A stretch of DNA of 64,000 nucleotides from Haloterrigena alkaliphila. Lineage in GTDB: Archaea; Halobacteriota; Halobacteria; Halobacteriales; Natrialbaceae. A program made the position numbers and the translations under genes. The stretch lies in NCBI RefSeq assembly GCF_017352155.2, contig NZ_CP071462.1, positions 2,542,001-2,606,000 on the forward strand, given 5' to 3'. Below the pieces are notes generated by a model. That model made no database searches, was not told where the DNA came from, and saw only the letters and a program-made list of their open reading frames with translations. This document shows, in pieces, positions 37,612 through 46,822 of this stretch. How positions within the stretch are numbered: position 1 is the stretch's first letter; each line of letters opens with the position of its first letter.

Positions 37612-38292
37612 ATGAGTTCGGTAAAGGGCGACTTCGGGCGCGGGCTGATCGTCATCGGCCCGATCCTGGTGACGCTGTTTCTCCTGCACTACCTCTACTC
37701 GTTCATCGCGGGTATCGTCCCCGACGTGTTCCTCAACGCCGACACGCTCGCGGTGGTGGTGCCCGGCCTCGGCGAGGGCGTCCGCGAACGACTCGCCGGT
37801 TTCCTGCGCGTGGTCGCGTTCGTCGGGATCATCGGGCTCTCGATGTACGTCATCGGTCAGATGACCGAGACCACGATGGGCGAACTCCTCGAGGGGATCG
37901 TCGACTACGCGGCGAACCGCGTCCCCGTGATTCGGGTCGTCTACAACGCCTCGAAGACCGCCACCGAGACCACGTTCGGCGCCGGCGAGGCGCTGCAGAC
38001 GCCGGTCAGGGTCGAAACGTGGGAGAACATTCGGATGACCGCGTTCAAGACCGGCCGCAGTGCGGGCGACGGCCGGGTCACGCTGTTCCTGCCGACCTCA
38101 CCGAACATCACGTCCGGGTTCGTCCTCGAGGTCGCAGCCGACGAGGTCATCGAACTCGACGAGACCGTCGAGGAGGCGCTCACGCGGGTCGTCAGCGGCG
38201 GATTCGGCAACGCAGATCAGGCGGAGGATCTCGAGGACGCGTCGCTGGCCATCGTGGGAGAGCTGAGTGGCGACGAGAAGCGGCAGCGGTAG
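37612..38292 (+). CDS. DUF502 family membrane protein
   Basis: 226 aa from ATG 37612; upstream in-frame codons belong to the SRP RNA region. Two hydrophobic helices (GLIVIGPILVTLFLLHYLYSF and LRVVAFVGIIGLSMYVIGQM) precede the conserved RVPVIRVVYNASKTATETTF and a soluble beta-domain with VTLFLPTSPNITSGFVLEVA, the standard DUF502 plan. An acidic helical tail closes it. Function unknown; inner membrane. Confidence 0.88.
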   Translation: MSSVKGDFGRGLIVIGPILVTLFLLHYLYSFIAGIVPDVFLNADTLAVVVPGLGEGVRERLAGFLRVVAFVGIIGLSMYVIGQMTETTMGELLEGIVDYAANRVPVIRVVYNASKTATETTFGAGEALQTPVRVETWENIRMTAFKTGRSAGDGRVTLFLPTSPNITSGFVLEVAADEVIELDETVEEALTRVVSGGFGNADQAEDLEDASLAIVGELSGDEKRQR

Positions 38293-38573
38293 AGTCGTCG
38301 AAGATCCGTTTCGTTACCTCGCCTGAGTTTTGACACTGAGGCGCCCGCTCCGATAATTGTGTCCGAAGATTGATTAGTACGTTCGAGATGAGAGGCGGTG
38401 AACTGGCGGGAAGCGTCCTGCTATCGTGGCACCAGGGAATCACCACACCCTCCCCAGCCGATTCGCTCGCTTCGCTCGCTCATCCCTCGCGTGAGTTCGC
38501 GCCGCGGTTCGCTTTGCGCTCACCCCGGCACAGCACGCGCCACCGCATGCCAGTTGATCGGCTGAGCGATCTG

Positions 38574-39167
38574 TTAGCGCCGTGACCGCTCGACGCGCTC
38601 GGGCACCTCGAAGTCGGTCGTCAACTCGAGCAACTGGACGAGAATCCGCCCGGTCGCGCCCCAGACGGTGTAGCCGTCGACGTGGAAGTAGTGAATGACG
38701 ATGTCGCCGTAGTAGGGGTGATCCCGGCGCTCGTACTCGTAGTTGGCCGGATCGAGCAGTCCCGACAGCGGCAGGACGACGATTTCGGCGACTTCGCGTC
38801 CGTCGCCGACGTACTCCCGATCCGGGACGCGGCCGACGAAGGGCGTGACGGCGTACTCCGTGATCGTCCGGATGTCGTCCAACTGGCCGACGATCTCCGT
38901 CTCGTGGTCCTCGAGGCCGATCTCCTCGCGGGCCTCACGGAGCGCCGTCTCGAGGATGGAGTCGTCGATCGGTTCGGCGCCGCCGCCGGGGAAACTCATC
39001 TGGCCCGGATGCTCCCCGAGGTGGTCGGCTCGGCGGGTAAACAGCAGGTGCTCCTCGCCGTCGCGCTCGATGATCGGCGCGAGGACTGCCGCGTCGTGTT
39101 CCTGGTCGTCGATCTCGAGCGGGTCGTGCTCCGCGACCGCCTCGAGGTTCATCGTCGGCTGTGGCAT
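38574..39167 (-). CDS. NUDIX hydrolase, CoA-pyrophosphatase type
   Basis: 197 aa. The NUDIX box begins with the GGG of the FPGGG loop and ends LETALREAREEIGL, and HPGQMSFPGGGAEP is the marker of the NudL/CoA pyrophosphatase branch (FPGG with preceding QMS). It hydrolyses CoA or related nucleotide diphosphates. An aspartate-rich N-terminus is a halophilic trait. Start 39167 (MPQPTMNLEAV) is plausible. The 38293-38573 gap beside it holds only palindromic CTCGCTTCG-type sequence and no gene. Confidence 0.88.
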   Translation of the reverse strand: MPQPTMNLEAVAEHDPLEIDDQEHDAAVLAPIIERDGEEHLLFTRRADHLGEHPGQMSFPGGGAEPIDDSILETALREAREEIGLEDHETEIVGQLDDIRTITEYAVTPFVGRVPDREYVGDGREVAEIVVLPLSGLLDPANYEYERRDHPYYGDIVIHYFHVDGYTVWGATGRILVQLLELTTDFEVPERVERSRR

Positions 39168-39383
39168 GCGATCACACGTGAGCTGTCTCGGTGGCGCTCG
39201 GCGGCGGAGCGCGGGATACCGGATCGTCGGTCCGGATCCGAATGCTCGTTTCGGTTTCGCCGTCCGTTTCGGTTTTGCCGGCGGGTCCGTTCGGCATCTC
39301 GAACCTGTCTCCGTTTTTGTTCGAGTCTCGAGGTCGCCTCCGGGGTCCGGAGTCGAGCCCGGTCACTCGAGGGGCGGTTCCGA

Positions 39384-39863
39384 TCACTCGAGAGCCGCTT
39401 CCAGTCGCTCCTGCTCGCTCGCGAGGTCGACCGGCGCCCACGCCTCGACGTCGTAGCTGACGTCGAGCAGGACGGCGAGGCGGTCCTCGTCGCCGTCGTC
39501 GACGGCCGTCTCGACGGCGGCCGCGAACTCCTCGCGGGCGGTCTCGCCGAGGGCGTCCCGATCGAGACGCCGTCTGTCGACGTCGAGGATGTGCGGGACG
39601 TCCTCCGCGTGGTCGGGGACCGACGGGAACGCCGTCGGGCCGGCGACCAGCAGCGGCCGGTCCTCGCCGCCGTCGTGTCGCTCGTGGCGCACGAGGGCGA
39701 ACGACTCGAGGGCGTCGTCGATCGCCGCCTCGAGCGCCGCGTCGTCGACCGACTGCCCGTCGGCGCGAAACGCGGCCTCCGAGAGCGCCCGCTCGAGTTC
39801 GGGGCGCGTCAACCCGCCGAAGAGGTCGACGACGCCGGCCAGTTCGTCGGCGGTCGCGTCCAT
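39384..39863 (-). CDS. DUF7109-like haloarchaeal protein
   Basis: 159 aa from ATG 39863, the natural start MDATADELAGVVDLFGGLT; the longer reading starts in Arg/Pro-rich sequence. Mostly helical and acidic, with VDDAALEAAIDDALESFALV and PTAFPSVPDHAEDVPHILDV. I associate it with the DUF7109 family, function unknown. It precedes the glycosyltransferase on the same strand, reading away from it. Confidence 0.7.
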   Translation of the reverse strand: MDATADELAGVVDLFGGLTRPELERALSEAAFRADGQSVDDAALEAAIDDALESFALVRHERHDGGEDRPLLVAGPTAFPSVPDHAEDVPHILDVDRRRLDRDALGETAREEFAAAVETAVDDGDEDRLAVLLDVSYDVEAWAPVDLASEQERLEAALE

Positions 39864-39889
39864 ACGGGCCACAACGGAGGGTGGGAAGA

Positions 39890-41062
39890 TTAGTCTTGTG
39901 CGCGAGAGTCGACGCGGTCGGCGCGGTGACGGCCGCCGCGTCGGTCCGAGCGCCAGGGCCGGGCCGCCGCGAGCACGTCGTCGGGGTCGAACGGCGCGTC
40001 GGTCCACCGCGGCAGGCGGCGGTCGGGTCCGGGGGGTGCGATCGAGTCGGCGTAGCGCGCCAGCTGGTCGCGTTCGTCCGCGGGCTCGTACGCGAGCCCG
40101 TTGAACGCCGCGTCGGCGCGGTACTGGTCGATCAGTCGGTCGCCGGCCGCGAGGTATCGCTCCCGCAGGGTCGCGTAGTCGGGGTCAACGCCCCGTTCCT
40201 CGACGACGCGTAACAGTTCCCCGGCCACCTCGCGGCTCATCCCCTCGAGGCCGGTCTCGCCGGCGACCGCGCGGTGGTCGTGTTCGTGGCGACCGAGGTC
40301 GACCTGCGCGGTGCCCTCGAAGCCGGCGGACGCGAACGCGTCGCCGAGGGTGCCGACCTCGAGCCCCCAGGCGCGGGGCGTACGGAGACGGCGAGCCAGG
40401 TCGGCGGTGACGGCGAACTCGCCGGCCAGGGCGTACCGGAAGGCGGCGAGGTAGTCGAGGATCGGCGCGTCGTGTGCGCCCGCGAGCGTGCGGACGAGCG
40501 GGGCGTAGAACAGTCGAAAGAGTCGTCCGTACAGTCGGTCGTCCTCGAGGCGCGCGTAGTAGCCCTTCGCGAAGTCGAAGCCCATCGTCAGCGGCGCGAG
40601 CAGTCGACGGACGTGGCCCGCCTCGTAGCTGCTGGCGTCGGCGTCGTGGACGACGACGGACGACCCGGCCGCGGCGGCGGGGCCGAGCGCGAGCCAGACG
40701 TCTCGCCCCTTTCCGAACTCGCCACCCAGTCCCGCGTCGGCGAGCAGGTCGTCGATCGCGGGCGCGTTGCACCACAGGACGCGGATCGGCAGGGAAAACG
40801 ACTCGAGCCACGCGCGAAACGGCCCGATCCGGTCGGCGTCGGCCCGAACGGGGACGAAAACGGCCGCCGGAGCGGGCTCGAGGGACTCGAGTTCCGACAG
40901 GACGCGCTCGGCGGCCGGGTTCTCGTGTTCGCGGCCGGTCATCGGGACGACGACGGCCGCGTCGCCGACCGCCGTCGCGGCGTCGGCGGCGAGGTCGCGC
41001 TCGCGGCCCGCGGTCCCGCCGAACTCGTGGAGCGTCGCGATCCGCTCCTGTACGTACTCCAT
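39890..41062 (-). CDS. GT2/GT81-like glycosyltransferase (glucosyl-3-phosphoglycerate synthase-like)
   Basis: 390 aa from ATG 41062. GT-A fold: VVVPMTGRE (start of the nucleotide-binding domain), KGRDVWLALGPAAAAGSSVVVHDADASSY with the DxD at 140-142, MGFDFAKGYYAR and LTADLARRL-type motifs match the archaeal/actinobacterial GpgS and mannosyl-3-phosphoglycerate synthase group, which uses NDP-sugar plus 3-phosphoglycerate to make compatible-solute precursors. The acceptor is not readable from sequence. The C-terminal 20 residues are Arg/Asp-rich and irregular. Monocistronic; divergent from the zinc-finger gene. Confidence 0.8.
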   Translation of the reverse strand: MEYVQERIATLHEFGGTAGRERDLAADAATAVGDAAVVVPMTGREHENPAAERVLSELESLEPAPAAVFVPVRADADRIGPFRAWLESFSLPIRVLWCNAPAIDDLLADAGLGGEFGKGRDVWLALGPAAAAGSSVVVHDADASSYEAGHVRRLLAPLTMGFDFAKGYYARLEDDRLYGRLFRLFYAPLVRTLAGAHDAPILDYLAAFRYALAGEFAVTADLARRLRTPRAWGLEVGTLGDAFASAGFEGTAQVDLGRHEHDHRAVAGETGLEGMSREVAGELLRVVEERGVDPDYATLRERYLAAGDRLIDQYRADAAFNGLAYEPADERDQLARYADSIAPPGPDRRLPRWTDAPFDPDDVLAAARPWRSDRRGGRHRADRVDSRAQD

Positions 41063-41247
41063 CGGTGGAGTGTTCGGCCGAACCGATAAAACGGCCACGA
41101 CTCCGGCCAGAACCACCGGTCGTGACGGAGCACCGACAGTCGCACGCCGACAGCCGCATACGCACGGAGATGGCATAACTCGGATCGATAATACAGCTCT
41201 CGATAGAGCACCAGTCTTTTTCTCCCCCACCTTCGTAGGGGGCCAAC

Positions 41248-41418
41248 ATGAAATCAGTCCGGAAGGCACTCCGCGAAGGCGAACTCGAGAAAGACACGTA
41301 CGATCGGCTCGTCTGCGGCGAGTGCGAGAAGCCCCTGAAGACCGAGAACGATCCGGACCAGATCAAGACCGTCCGCATCTGTCCGGAGTGTGCGGCCGAG
41401 TGGAAGGAGATTCGCTGA
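41248..41418 (+). CDS. small HVO_0758-type zinc-finger protein
   Basis: 56 aa: MKSVRKALREGELEKDTYDR, then VCGECEKPLKTEND and VRICPECAAEWKEIR. Two CxxC knuckles (C-G-E-C and C-P-E-C) would bind one zinc ion, the small haloarchaeal zinc-finger (HVO_0758) pattern. In that group such proteins affect growth and biofilm traits in Haloferax; here function is inferred only. Too short for most gene finders. Confidence 0.85.
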   Translation: MKSVRKALREGELEKDTYDRLVCGECEKPLKTENDPDQIKTVRICPECAAEWKEIR

Positions 41419-41496
41419 GTCTCCGCCGCGGGGCGCCAAGAGACGGAGTTCCTTTCCCGGCACCGCGTCGCGAGTGACGACGCCCGACCCGCCGCG

Positions 41497-42051
41497 CTAG
41501 CTCGGCGCGGGTCGGACTCGCGCGACGGCCGCCCGGAGCACCTCGAGCCCGGGATAGCCGTGGCGACGCCAGTACGCGAACGCGATCGCCGCCAGCGCGA
41601 ACTGGACGAGGAAGTACGGGTCGGTCGCCGAGTCCCGCAGGAGGCCGAGAATCGTCGGTGGTCCACCCGGGTAGGGTTCGACCGGCGTGATCGGCCAGAG
41701 CAACTGATTGGCGGTCGTCTCGCCGTCCCAGAGGGCCGGCAGGACGTCGGCGAACGTGTGCGATAGCGCCCCGATACCGAATGCGACGCCGTACTCGCTA
41801 CGACCGTAGCGGGCGGCGACGAGCGTGAGGGCGAGCGACAGCGGCACCAACAGGAGCAGCGAGTGAGCCAGCGAGCGACCCGTCGGGAGCACCAGCAGAT
41901 ACCACGCCAGCGGTTTGTCGACGAGGTCCGGAAACTGGCTCCCGAGCACGAGCAGCAGCGCCGGGACGTGTGCCGGCGGCGCGTCGAAGCGCGCTCGAGT
42001 CGCGAGCGTGTAACAGAGATAGGCAACGGCGACGTGTCCGAGTGGCCACAT
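41497..42051 (-). CDS. DUF457-type membrane metal-dependent hydrolase (YdjM-like)
   Basis: 184 aa from ATG 42051 (MWPLGHVAVAYLCYTL). Several hydrophobic helices; the family signature is the early GH...Y, the central GSQFPDLVDKPLAWYLLVLPTGRSLAHSLLL and a later SHTFADVLPALW, whose His and Asp may bind a metal. Closely matches the gene at 44040-44609, a paralog. Function unproven. Confidence 0.82.
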   Translation of the reverse strand: MWPLGHVAVAYLCYTLATRARFDAPPAHVPALLLVLGSQFPDLVDKPLAWYLLVLPTGRSLAHSLLLLVPLSLALTLVAARYGRSEYGVAFGIGALSHTFADVLPALWDGETTANQLLWPITPVEPYPGGPPTILGLLRDSATDPYFLVQFALAAIAFAYWRRHGYPGLEVLRAAVARVRPAPS

Positions 42052-42199
42052 GCTGGCCGGGACGTAGTGGAGGCGGGATATAACTGATGTGATCGGAGTC
42101 GAGTCCGGCGTGGTCGGACTCGAGAACTGCGAGCGTCGTCGTAACTCGAGGCGTCGATCCGGACGTCCCACGGATCGGTTTCGATCTGCCGTCTGTGAG

Positions 42200-42667
42200 T
42201 TACAGTCGGACGTACCGCTCGACGAGCGGAGACGCCGGTCCGACGATCGCCCCGTAGACGAGCAACGCGACGAGGCTCTGCCAGTGAAGGAACGGGAACG
42301 GCGGCGTTCTCCCGAGAAGGCGAAGCCACAGGGGCACCAACACGGCGACGCCGATTACCCACACGGCGACCCCGAAACACGTCCCGAGGGTCACTCCCGT
42401 AATCGGATCGGTTACGTCCTCTTCGAACGGGTACAGCGTTCCGAGGGCCCGATAGACGAACGCGCCGACCACGCCGGCGATCAGGGCGAGTGGGAGACCG
42501 ACCACCAGCCCGGGTGCGTCGACGAGGACCCCGACCGAGTCGAGTAAGCCCAGCGCAGCCAGGACGATCGCGAAACCGATCCCCCCCACGAGGCCGGCGG
42601 TCGTGATCGCCAGTACGTCTTCCGTCCCCCACTCCCTGAACCGCCGCTCCACAGGTTGCCCACTCAT
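42200..42667 (-). CDS. multi-spanning membrane protein (DUF6789-like)
   Basis: 155 aa. Four hydrophobic helices (VLAITTAGLVGGIGFAIVLA, GLVVGLPLALIAGVVGAFVYR, CFGVAVWVIGVAVLVPLW, HWQSLVALLVYGAIVGPAS) joined by short acidic loops. The soluble start MSGQPVERRFREWG is cytoplasmic by charge. Resembles the DUF6789 type of haloarchaeal membrane proteins; no catalytic motif. Confidence 0.7.
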   Translation of the reverse strand: MSGQPVERRFREWGTEDVLAITTAGLVGGIGFAIVLAALGLLDSVGVLVDAPGLVVGLPLALIAGVVGAFVYRALGTLYPFEEDVTDPITGVTLGTCFGVAVWVIGVAVLVPLWLRLLGRTPPFPFLHWQSLVALLVYGAIVGPASPLVERYVRL

Positions 42668-42916
42668 TTGCCTACTGGTATTACTTTCTTAATTACTAAT
42701 ATATGTTTTTATCACCTTTTGAATTCGTTCCGTCCGATGGTCAGGAACGGAGATCGAGACCGGCTGATCGCGTCATCCCGACCCTCGAGCACGCCTCTCG
42801 AGCGTCTGCTCCCCTCACGGTTCGATTCGCGCATCGAAACGGGACTCGAGTCGCGATTCGACTCAGGACGTGATATTCTGCTGACTGTTATCGCCGCATC
42901 CGCCCAACCAATAGGT

Positions 42917-43429
42917 ATGCGAACCGGCCCACTTTATCGAAGCCTCGGAATTGCGGCGCTGACCGCCGGTCTTCTCGGTCTCCTCGCGCTGGGTGGCGCC
43001 GGCTGGTCCCTCGAGGCGGGCCTGACGGACGGCTCGAGCGACACCGACGAGATCGCGGTGTTCGAGGGAGTCGACCTTGATCTCGGGGCGGACTACCGCG
43101 ACGTCGGATCGGCGGCCGCCGACACCGGCGCGACCGACCGTTCGGTGACCGCGGGCGTCGCGTCGGTTTCCACCGCGATCGCGAGCGACCTCGTCGCGCC
43201 GGCGGACCGCAGCGAGCAGTCCCGAATCGGCGGACTGCTGTACGTCCACATCGTCTCCCTGCTCGGGGCCGCGCTGGTCGCGGTCCGCGCGCTCGTCGGC
43301 TGGCGCGTCGACGTTCGGCGGCTGTCACTCGAGCCGACCGGTCGGCTGTCGTTCGGCGGGTCGAGCGGGTCGGAACCGACGCGACGGCAGAGATCGCGGA
43401 CGAGGCGAGTGCCTCGCGGCGGGGAGTGA
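42917..43429 (+). CDS. membrane-anchored hypothetical protein
   Basis: 170 aa from ATG 42917. A hydrophobic N-terminal segment (IAALTAGLLGLLALGGAGWSL) serves as signal/anchor, an acidic middle lies outside, and a second hydrophobic helix (VHIVSLLGAALVAVRALVGW) precedes a basic tail. Its stop overlaps the next gene start by GTGA, so both are translated together. No known family. Confidence 0.65.
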   Translation: MRTGPLYRSLGIAALTAGLLGLLALGGAGWSLEAGLTDGSSDTDEIAVFEGVDLDLGADYRDVGSAAADTGATDRSVTAGVASVSTAIASDLVAPADRSEQSRIGGLLYVHIVSLLGAALVAVRALVGWRVDVRRLSLEPTGRLSFGGSSGSEPTRRQRSRTRRVPRGGE

Positions 43430-43956
43430 TCGACGTGGCCGACGGCCTAACCCACGTGCTGGTCCCGTACGCGCTCGCGACGGTGCTCTCGCTGCGGTAT
43501 CCCTGGATCACGACGCGACTGGCCACCGTCGCGATGGTCGGCGGCGTGCTTCCCGACCTCAATCGCCTACAGTGGATCGTTCCGCCGGAAACGATCGAAT
43601 CGATACTCGGAGTGTCGGTTTCCTGGCGACCGATGCACTCGATCGGCGGCGTCGCGGTCGTCATCGCCATCGCGTCGCTGACCGTCCGGGCCACGTATCG
43701 GCGTGCAGTCGCGCTCCTGCTTGCGCTCGGCGCCTTGTCGCATTTTGTACTCGACCTCCTGCTGGTACCGCCCGCGGGCACCTACCAGTATCTCTGGCCG
43801 ATTACGAGCGCCAGACTCGTCGTTCCGGGGTTCTACACGAGTCACGATCGATGGGTCGCAATAGTCGCGGTCCTTCTGGCGCTGGCGGCGCACGCGCTCG
43901 CTCGTCGCCGGTCTCACGCACTCGAGCGGGATTCTCCGGTGCGAATCGAAGGGTAA
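43426..43956 (+). CDS. DUF457-type membrane protein
   Basis: 176 aa, GTG start in a GTGA overlap with the upstream gene (an alternative GTG lies at 43435). Hydrophobic helices with GLTHVLVPYALATVLSLR, GGVLPDLNRLQWIVPP, HSIGGVAVVIAIAS and LGALSHFVLDLLLVPP give the H..D-P-D and H-x-D sites typical of DUF457 metal-dependent hydrolases. Third member of this fold within 3 kb, but the most diverged. Confidence 0.75.
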   Translation: MIDVADGLTHVLVPYALATVLSLRYPWITTRLATVAMVGGVLPDLNRLQWIVPPETIESILGVSVSWRPMHSIGGVAVVIAIASLTVRATYRRAVALLLALGALSHFVLDLLLVPPAGTYQYLWPITSARLVVPGFYTSHDRWVAIVAVLLALAAHALARRRSHALERDSPVRIEG

Positions 43957-44039
43957 GTCAGTGGCTCGAGATCGCGGCTCGCTGATCCGTCGGATCGGTG
44001 GTCGTCTTGCTACCGTCAGCTACCCTTGCCTCGCGACAG

Positions 44040-44609
44040 TCAGATACCCTCTCTCGCGTCGTTTCTCCCCGTGATGCGCTCGACGACGTCTCGAGCGTAG
44101 CCGGTTCCGGGCAGTCCGTCGCGGTACCAGACGACGAGCGCGATGAGGACGAGTCCCAGCTGGGCCCACTCGTACCACCCCATCGAGTAACGCAGGAAGC
44201 CGGCGAGGATGCCGTCGACCGATTCGTACGGGGACGGGGGGAGCAGCGGCCAGACGAGGAAGGTTAGCTCGGAAGCGTCGGCGGTTAGGATCGCTGACGG
44301 CGGGATATCCGCGAGGAGGTGCGAGACGTGCCCCACGGCGAAGGCGGTACCGAGGTCGCGGCGGTCGAACCGGCGCGCGGCGAGGGCGACGGTCGGGAGC
44401 AGGAGGGCGGCGACGAATACGGAGTGAGCGAGCGTCCGCCCGCCGGGGAGAACGTCGAACGTCCACGCGAGCGGCTTATCGACCAGATCGGGGAACTGCG
44501 AGCCGATCGCCAGTACGATCACTGATAGTGCTCGCGGCGGCCAGTCGCGTCGCCGGCAGTGGAGCGAATAGCACAGATAGACGACGGCGAGGTGTCCCCA
44601 AGGCCACAT
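44040..44609 (-). CDS. DUF457-type membrane metal-dependent hydrolase, paralog
   Basis: 189 aa. MWPWGHLAVVYLCYSL, GSQFPDLVDKPLAWTFDVL, GGRTLAHSVFVAALLLP and GHVSHLLADIPP match the 41497-42051 protein nearly residue for residue at the motifs, so the two genes are duplicates that have drifted. Membrane-embedded; possible metal site of His and Asp in the loops. Function unproven. Confidence 0.83.
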   Translation of the reverse strand: MWPWGHLAVVYLCYSLHCRRRDWPPRALSVIVLAIGSQFPDLVDKPLAWTFDVLPGGRTLAHSVFVAALLLPTVALAARRFDRRDLGTAFAVGHVSHLLADIPPSAILTADASELTFLVWPLLPPSPYESVDGILAGFLRYSMGWYEWAQLGLVLIALVVWYRDGLPGTGYARDVVERITGRNDAREGI

Positions 44610-44679
44610 CGTCTCGGGATTCCGCCGAGACTCCTAAAGGTGCTTCGTTCAGGAACGGGGCCACTCGCGTCCGGCGGCC

Positions 44680-46011
44680 TTACAGGTAGCCGAGCAGCGG
44701 CATCGCGAGGCCGATACACCAGCCGACCAGACCGAGCGCGAGGAGTCCGGCGCCTTCGGCGTCGTTGCGGGCCGAGCCCGCCGCGACGATCCCCAGTGCG
44801 ACCACAAGCCCGACGCGATGGAGCAACAGCTCCACCGGGAGCGCCGTCACGCCGAGCCCGACGAAGTCGAGGATGAACCCCGTCCCGACTCCGACGGCGG
44901 TGAACGCGAACGCCGGCTGGGGCTCCAGCGGGGCGCCGAGCCAGCTCGCGACGCGCCGGACGCGGACGAAGCGGGACGCCCCCTCGAGGGGCCGAGTGAG
45001 CAGGATCGTCGTGACCGGGAGGCCGATCACTAGGAGCGGGTAGAGCACGACGACGAACGCCTGCGGCGTGATCGAGGTGATCGCCGCCTCGGCCGCGAGG
45101 GCTGCGCTGCGGACGCCGAGGACCAGTCCCGCGAGTGCCGTCGCGAGCACGAACCCGCGGACGTTCCGATAGGCCCACCGGATCAGCCGTCGCGCCGAGC
45201 GCCAGAGCTCCCGGCTCGTGTCGGTGCTGAGCAGGCTCGCCACGCCGCCGACGAGTACGATCGCGATGGCGGGCACCAGTTCGACGACCGAAAGCCAGCC
45301 GTCGTTCCAGCCCTTGTGCGTCCCGTGGTACTCGCGGCGCACCTCGTCGACGTACGGCTCGTCGAGGAACTCCGCCTCGAGCGTGTTCCTCGAGTCCTGG
45401 ATGTCGGTCACCGTGTGGCGGAGCCGGAACCAGTCCCAGTACTCCCGGTGGGCCTGGATCGCGGTCCAGTCGTCGTGGTCCGTGGTGTACGCGCGGATGT
45501 GAATCCGGCTCCCCATGTACGTCCCCCGGTGGAGCTGATAGCTCTCTTTGATCCAGCGCCCGTCGCCACCGTGCGGGCCGGTATCGACGTAGGTGTAGCG
45601 GATCGATCCGTGCGCGTCGTCCCAGTCGTTCGACCGGGTCCGGTTCTCGAAGCCGGTCCGGTTCGTCTCGTTGGTCTCGTTCGTCTCGTTCTCTGGTGCC
45701 GCTTCTCCGTCCGTCTCCGTTTCGGCCGGCTGCCACTCGAGTTCGGCTTCGTCGACCAGCGCGCGCCGGACGCGCTCGTCGGAGCCGTGGACGACGAAGT
45801 TGATCGCCAGCGTCCGGCCGTCGATCGACCGGGCCCGGCTGGTGTAGGGCCAGATGTAACTGCCGTTTGCTTCGGGCTGGACGAGTCGCTCGGAGTCGAT
45901 CGTCTCGGACTCCGCGGGCTCGTCGGTCGGGTCGACGACGCCGGCGGCGACCAGGTAGCTCCCGACGAGCACGAGGAGCCCAAGTATTAAGAGGAGTTTT
46001 CGGCGGTTCAT
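44680..46011 (-). CDS. large membrane protein with extracytoplasmic domain
   Basis: 443 aa. An N-terminal hydrophobic anchor (LLLILGLLVLVGSYLVAAGVV) is followed by a 210-residue soluble region with acidic and Asn/Glu/Thr repeats (NETNETNETN, an N-glycosylation-sequon-rich stretch), then about six transmembrane helices. No recognised family. High GC and complete frame support a real gene. The NxT/S run suggests it is glycosylated on the outside, in line with the glycan locus downstream. Confidence 0.75.
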   Translation of the reverse strand: MNRRKLLLILGLLVLVGSYLVAAGVVDPTDEPAESETIDSERLVQPEANGSYIWPYTSRARSIDGRTLAINFVVHGSDERVRRALVDEAELEWQPAETETDGEAAPENETNETNETNRTGFENRTRSNDWDDAHGSIRYTYVDTGPHGGDGRWIKESYQLHRGTYMGSRIHIRAYTTDHDDWTAIQAHREYWDWFRLRHTVTDIQDSRNTLEAEFLDEPYVDEVRREYHGTHKGWNDGWLSVVELVPAIAIVLVGGVASLLSTDTSRELWRSARRLIRWAYRNVRGFVLATALAGLVLGVRSAALAAEAAITSITPQAFVVVLYPLLVIGLPVTTILLTRPLEGASRFVRVRRVASWLGAPLEPQPAFAFTAVGVGTGFILDFVGLGVTALPVELLLHRVGLVVALGIVAAGSARNDAEGAGLLALGLVGWCIGLAMPLLGYL

Positions 46012-46527
46012 CGGCGACTCCGCGGGGTCTCGTCACTGCTGCAGGCGGTCTCAGCCCCAGCACGCACTCGTCGTCTCGATTTGCCCGGTCGCATTGTCGG
46101 ATCAGGTACTCGGATCGGGTCAGTCGGTGGCCACGACCGCTCTGTCGGCGGCGTCAGTGTCACGCGGGCTCGAGCGAGGTTCACTTCGGACAGGGGGTCC
46201 GTCACGGGTGGCCGCCCGGGCAGGGAACGCCGTTCCGGTCGATCGGCGGCGTCGGACGGCGGCTCGACGCCGGCGGCACCGAACATACGAACAGGTGCAT
46301 GGAGTGCCACATAAACGCACGGCCTCTTTTGGCGGGTTCCCGGCGCGTCCGTCGGTGGTCTCTCGCTCCTCGGGGGCAGGCGGTGCCCGATCCGAACTGT
46401 TGGCGGTCGTACGCTCCTCGAGCGTAGGCGGTACTCGACCCGAACCGGCGGCGTCGGGAAATTGTCGGCAAGGACGGTACCGTTCCTCACTACCTAATTG
46501 GCCGCCTCCCGCAGGGACTAGCCCGAA
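46012..46527. other. 516-bp GC-rich spacer, no convincing gene
   Basis: Arg/Pro/Gly-rich frames on both strands look like shadows of GC-rich DNA. A roughly 57-bp sequence (from about 46360) is imperfectly repeated once (46415 on). No RNA gene or mobile element was recognised. Confidence 0.6.
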
Positions 46528-46730
46528 ATGGGTGAGGGAACCACGGTGGCACTCGAATTCACGGACGACGAACTCGAGCGGATACTGCTGTGCCTCAGCT
46601 GGCGCGAAACAGCCCTTACACGAGCGAGCGGCTCGAGGTCGACGACCTCATCGCGCGGTTCACCGTCCACGCCGACGGCACCGTCGTGACGGCCATCGAG
46701 GACCGGCTCGAAAGCCCGGGCGAGGACTAG
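46528..46730 (+). pseudogene. frameshifted small ORF
   Basis: From ATG 46528 the frame reads GTTVALEFTDDELERILLCL, then becomes low-quality after SWRE. In a different frame the continuation is sensible: NSPYTSERLEVDDLIARF and DGTVVTAIEDRLESPGED with a stop at 46728-46730. The total of 203 bases is not a multiple of three. Either a sequencing error or a real one-base shift has broken a small acidic protein of about 67 residues. Confidence 0.5.
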
Positions 46731-46822
46731 GCACCGCTGCTTCTCGGCTCCGGTTCGCGTCGCCGCGGCTTCGGTAGACGCGTGACAGTGACGCTGAAGC
46801 CGCTGGCGGTCGTCCGTCCCGT

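Noticed and set aside
38440-38570. CTCGCTTCGCTCG palindromic strings
   Set aside because: Common GC-rich intergenic pattern in haloarchaea; no defined unit or repeat partner seen.
40185-42632. 815-aa minus-strand ORF
   Set aside because: Arg/Pro-rich shadow frame over the glycosyltransferase and DUF457 genes in GC-rich DNA.
44519-46063. 514-aa minus-strand ORF
   Set aside because: Shadow of the 443-aa membrane-protein gene in another frame.
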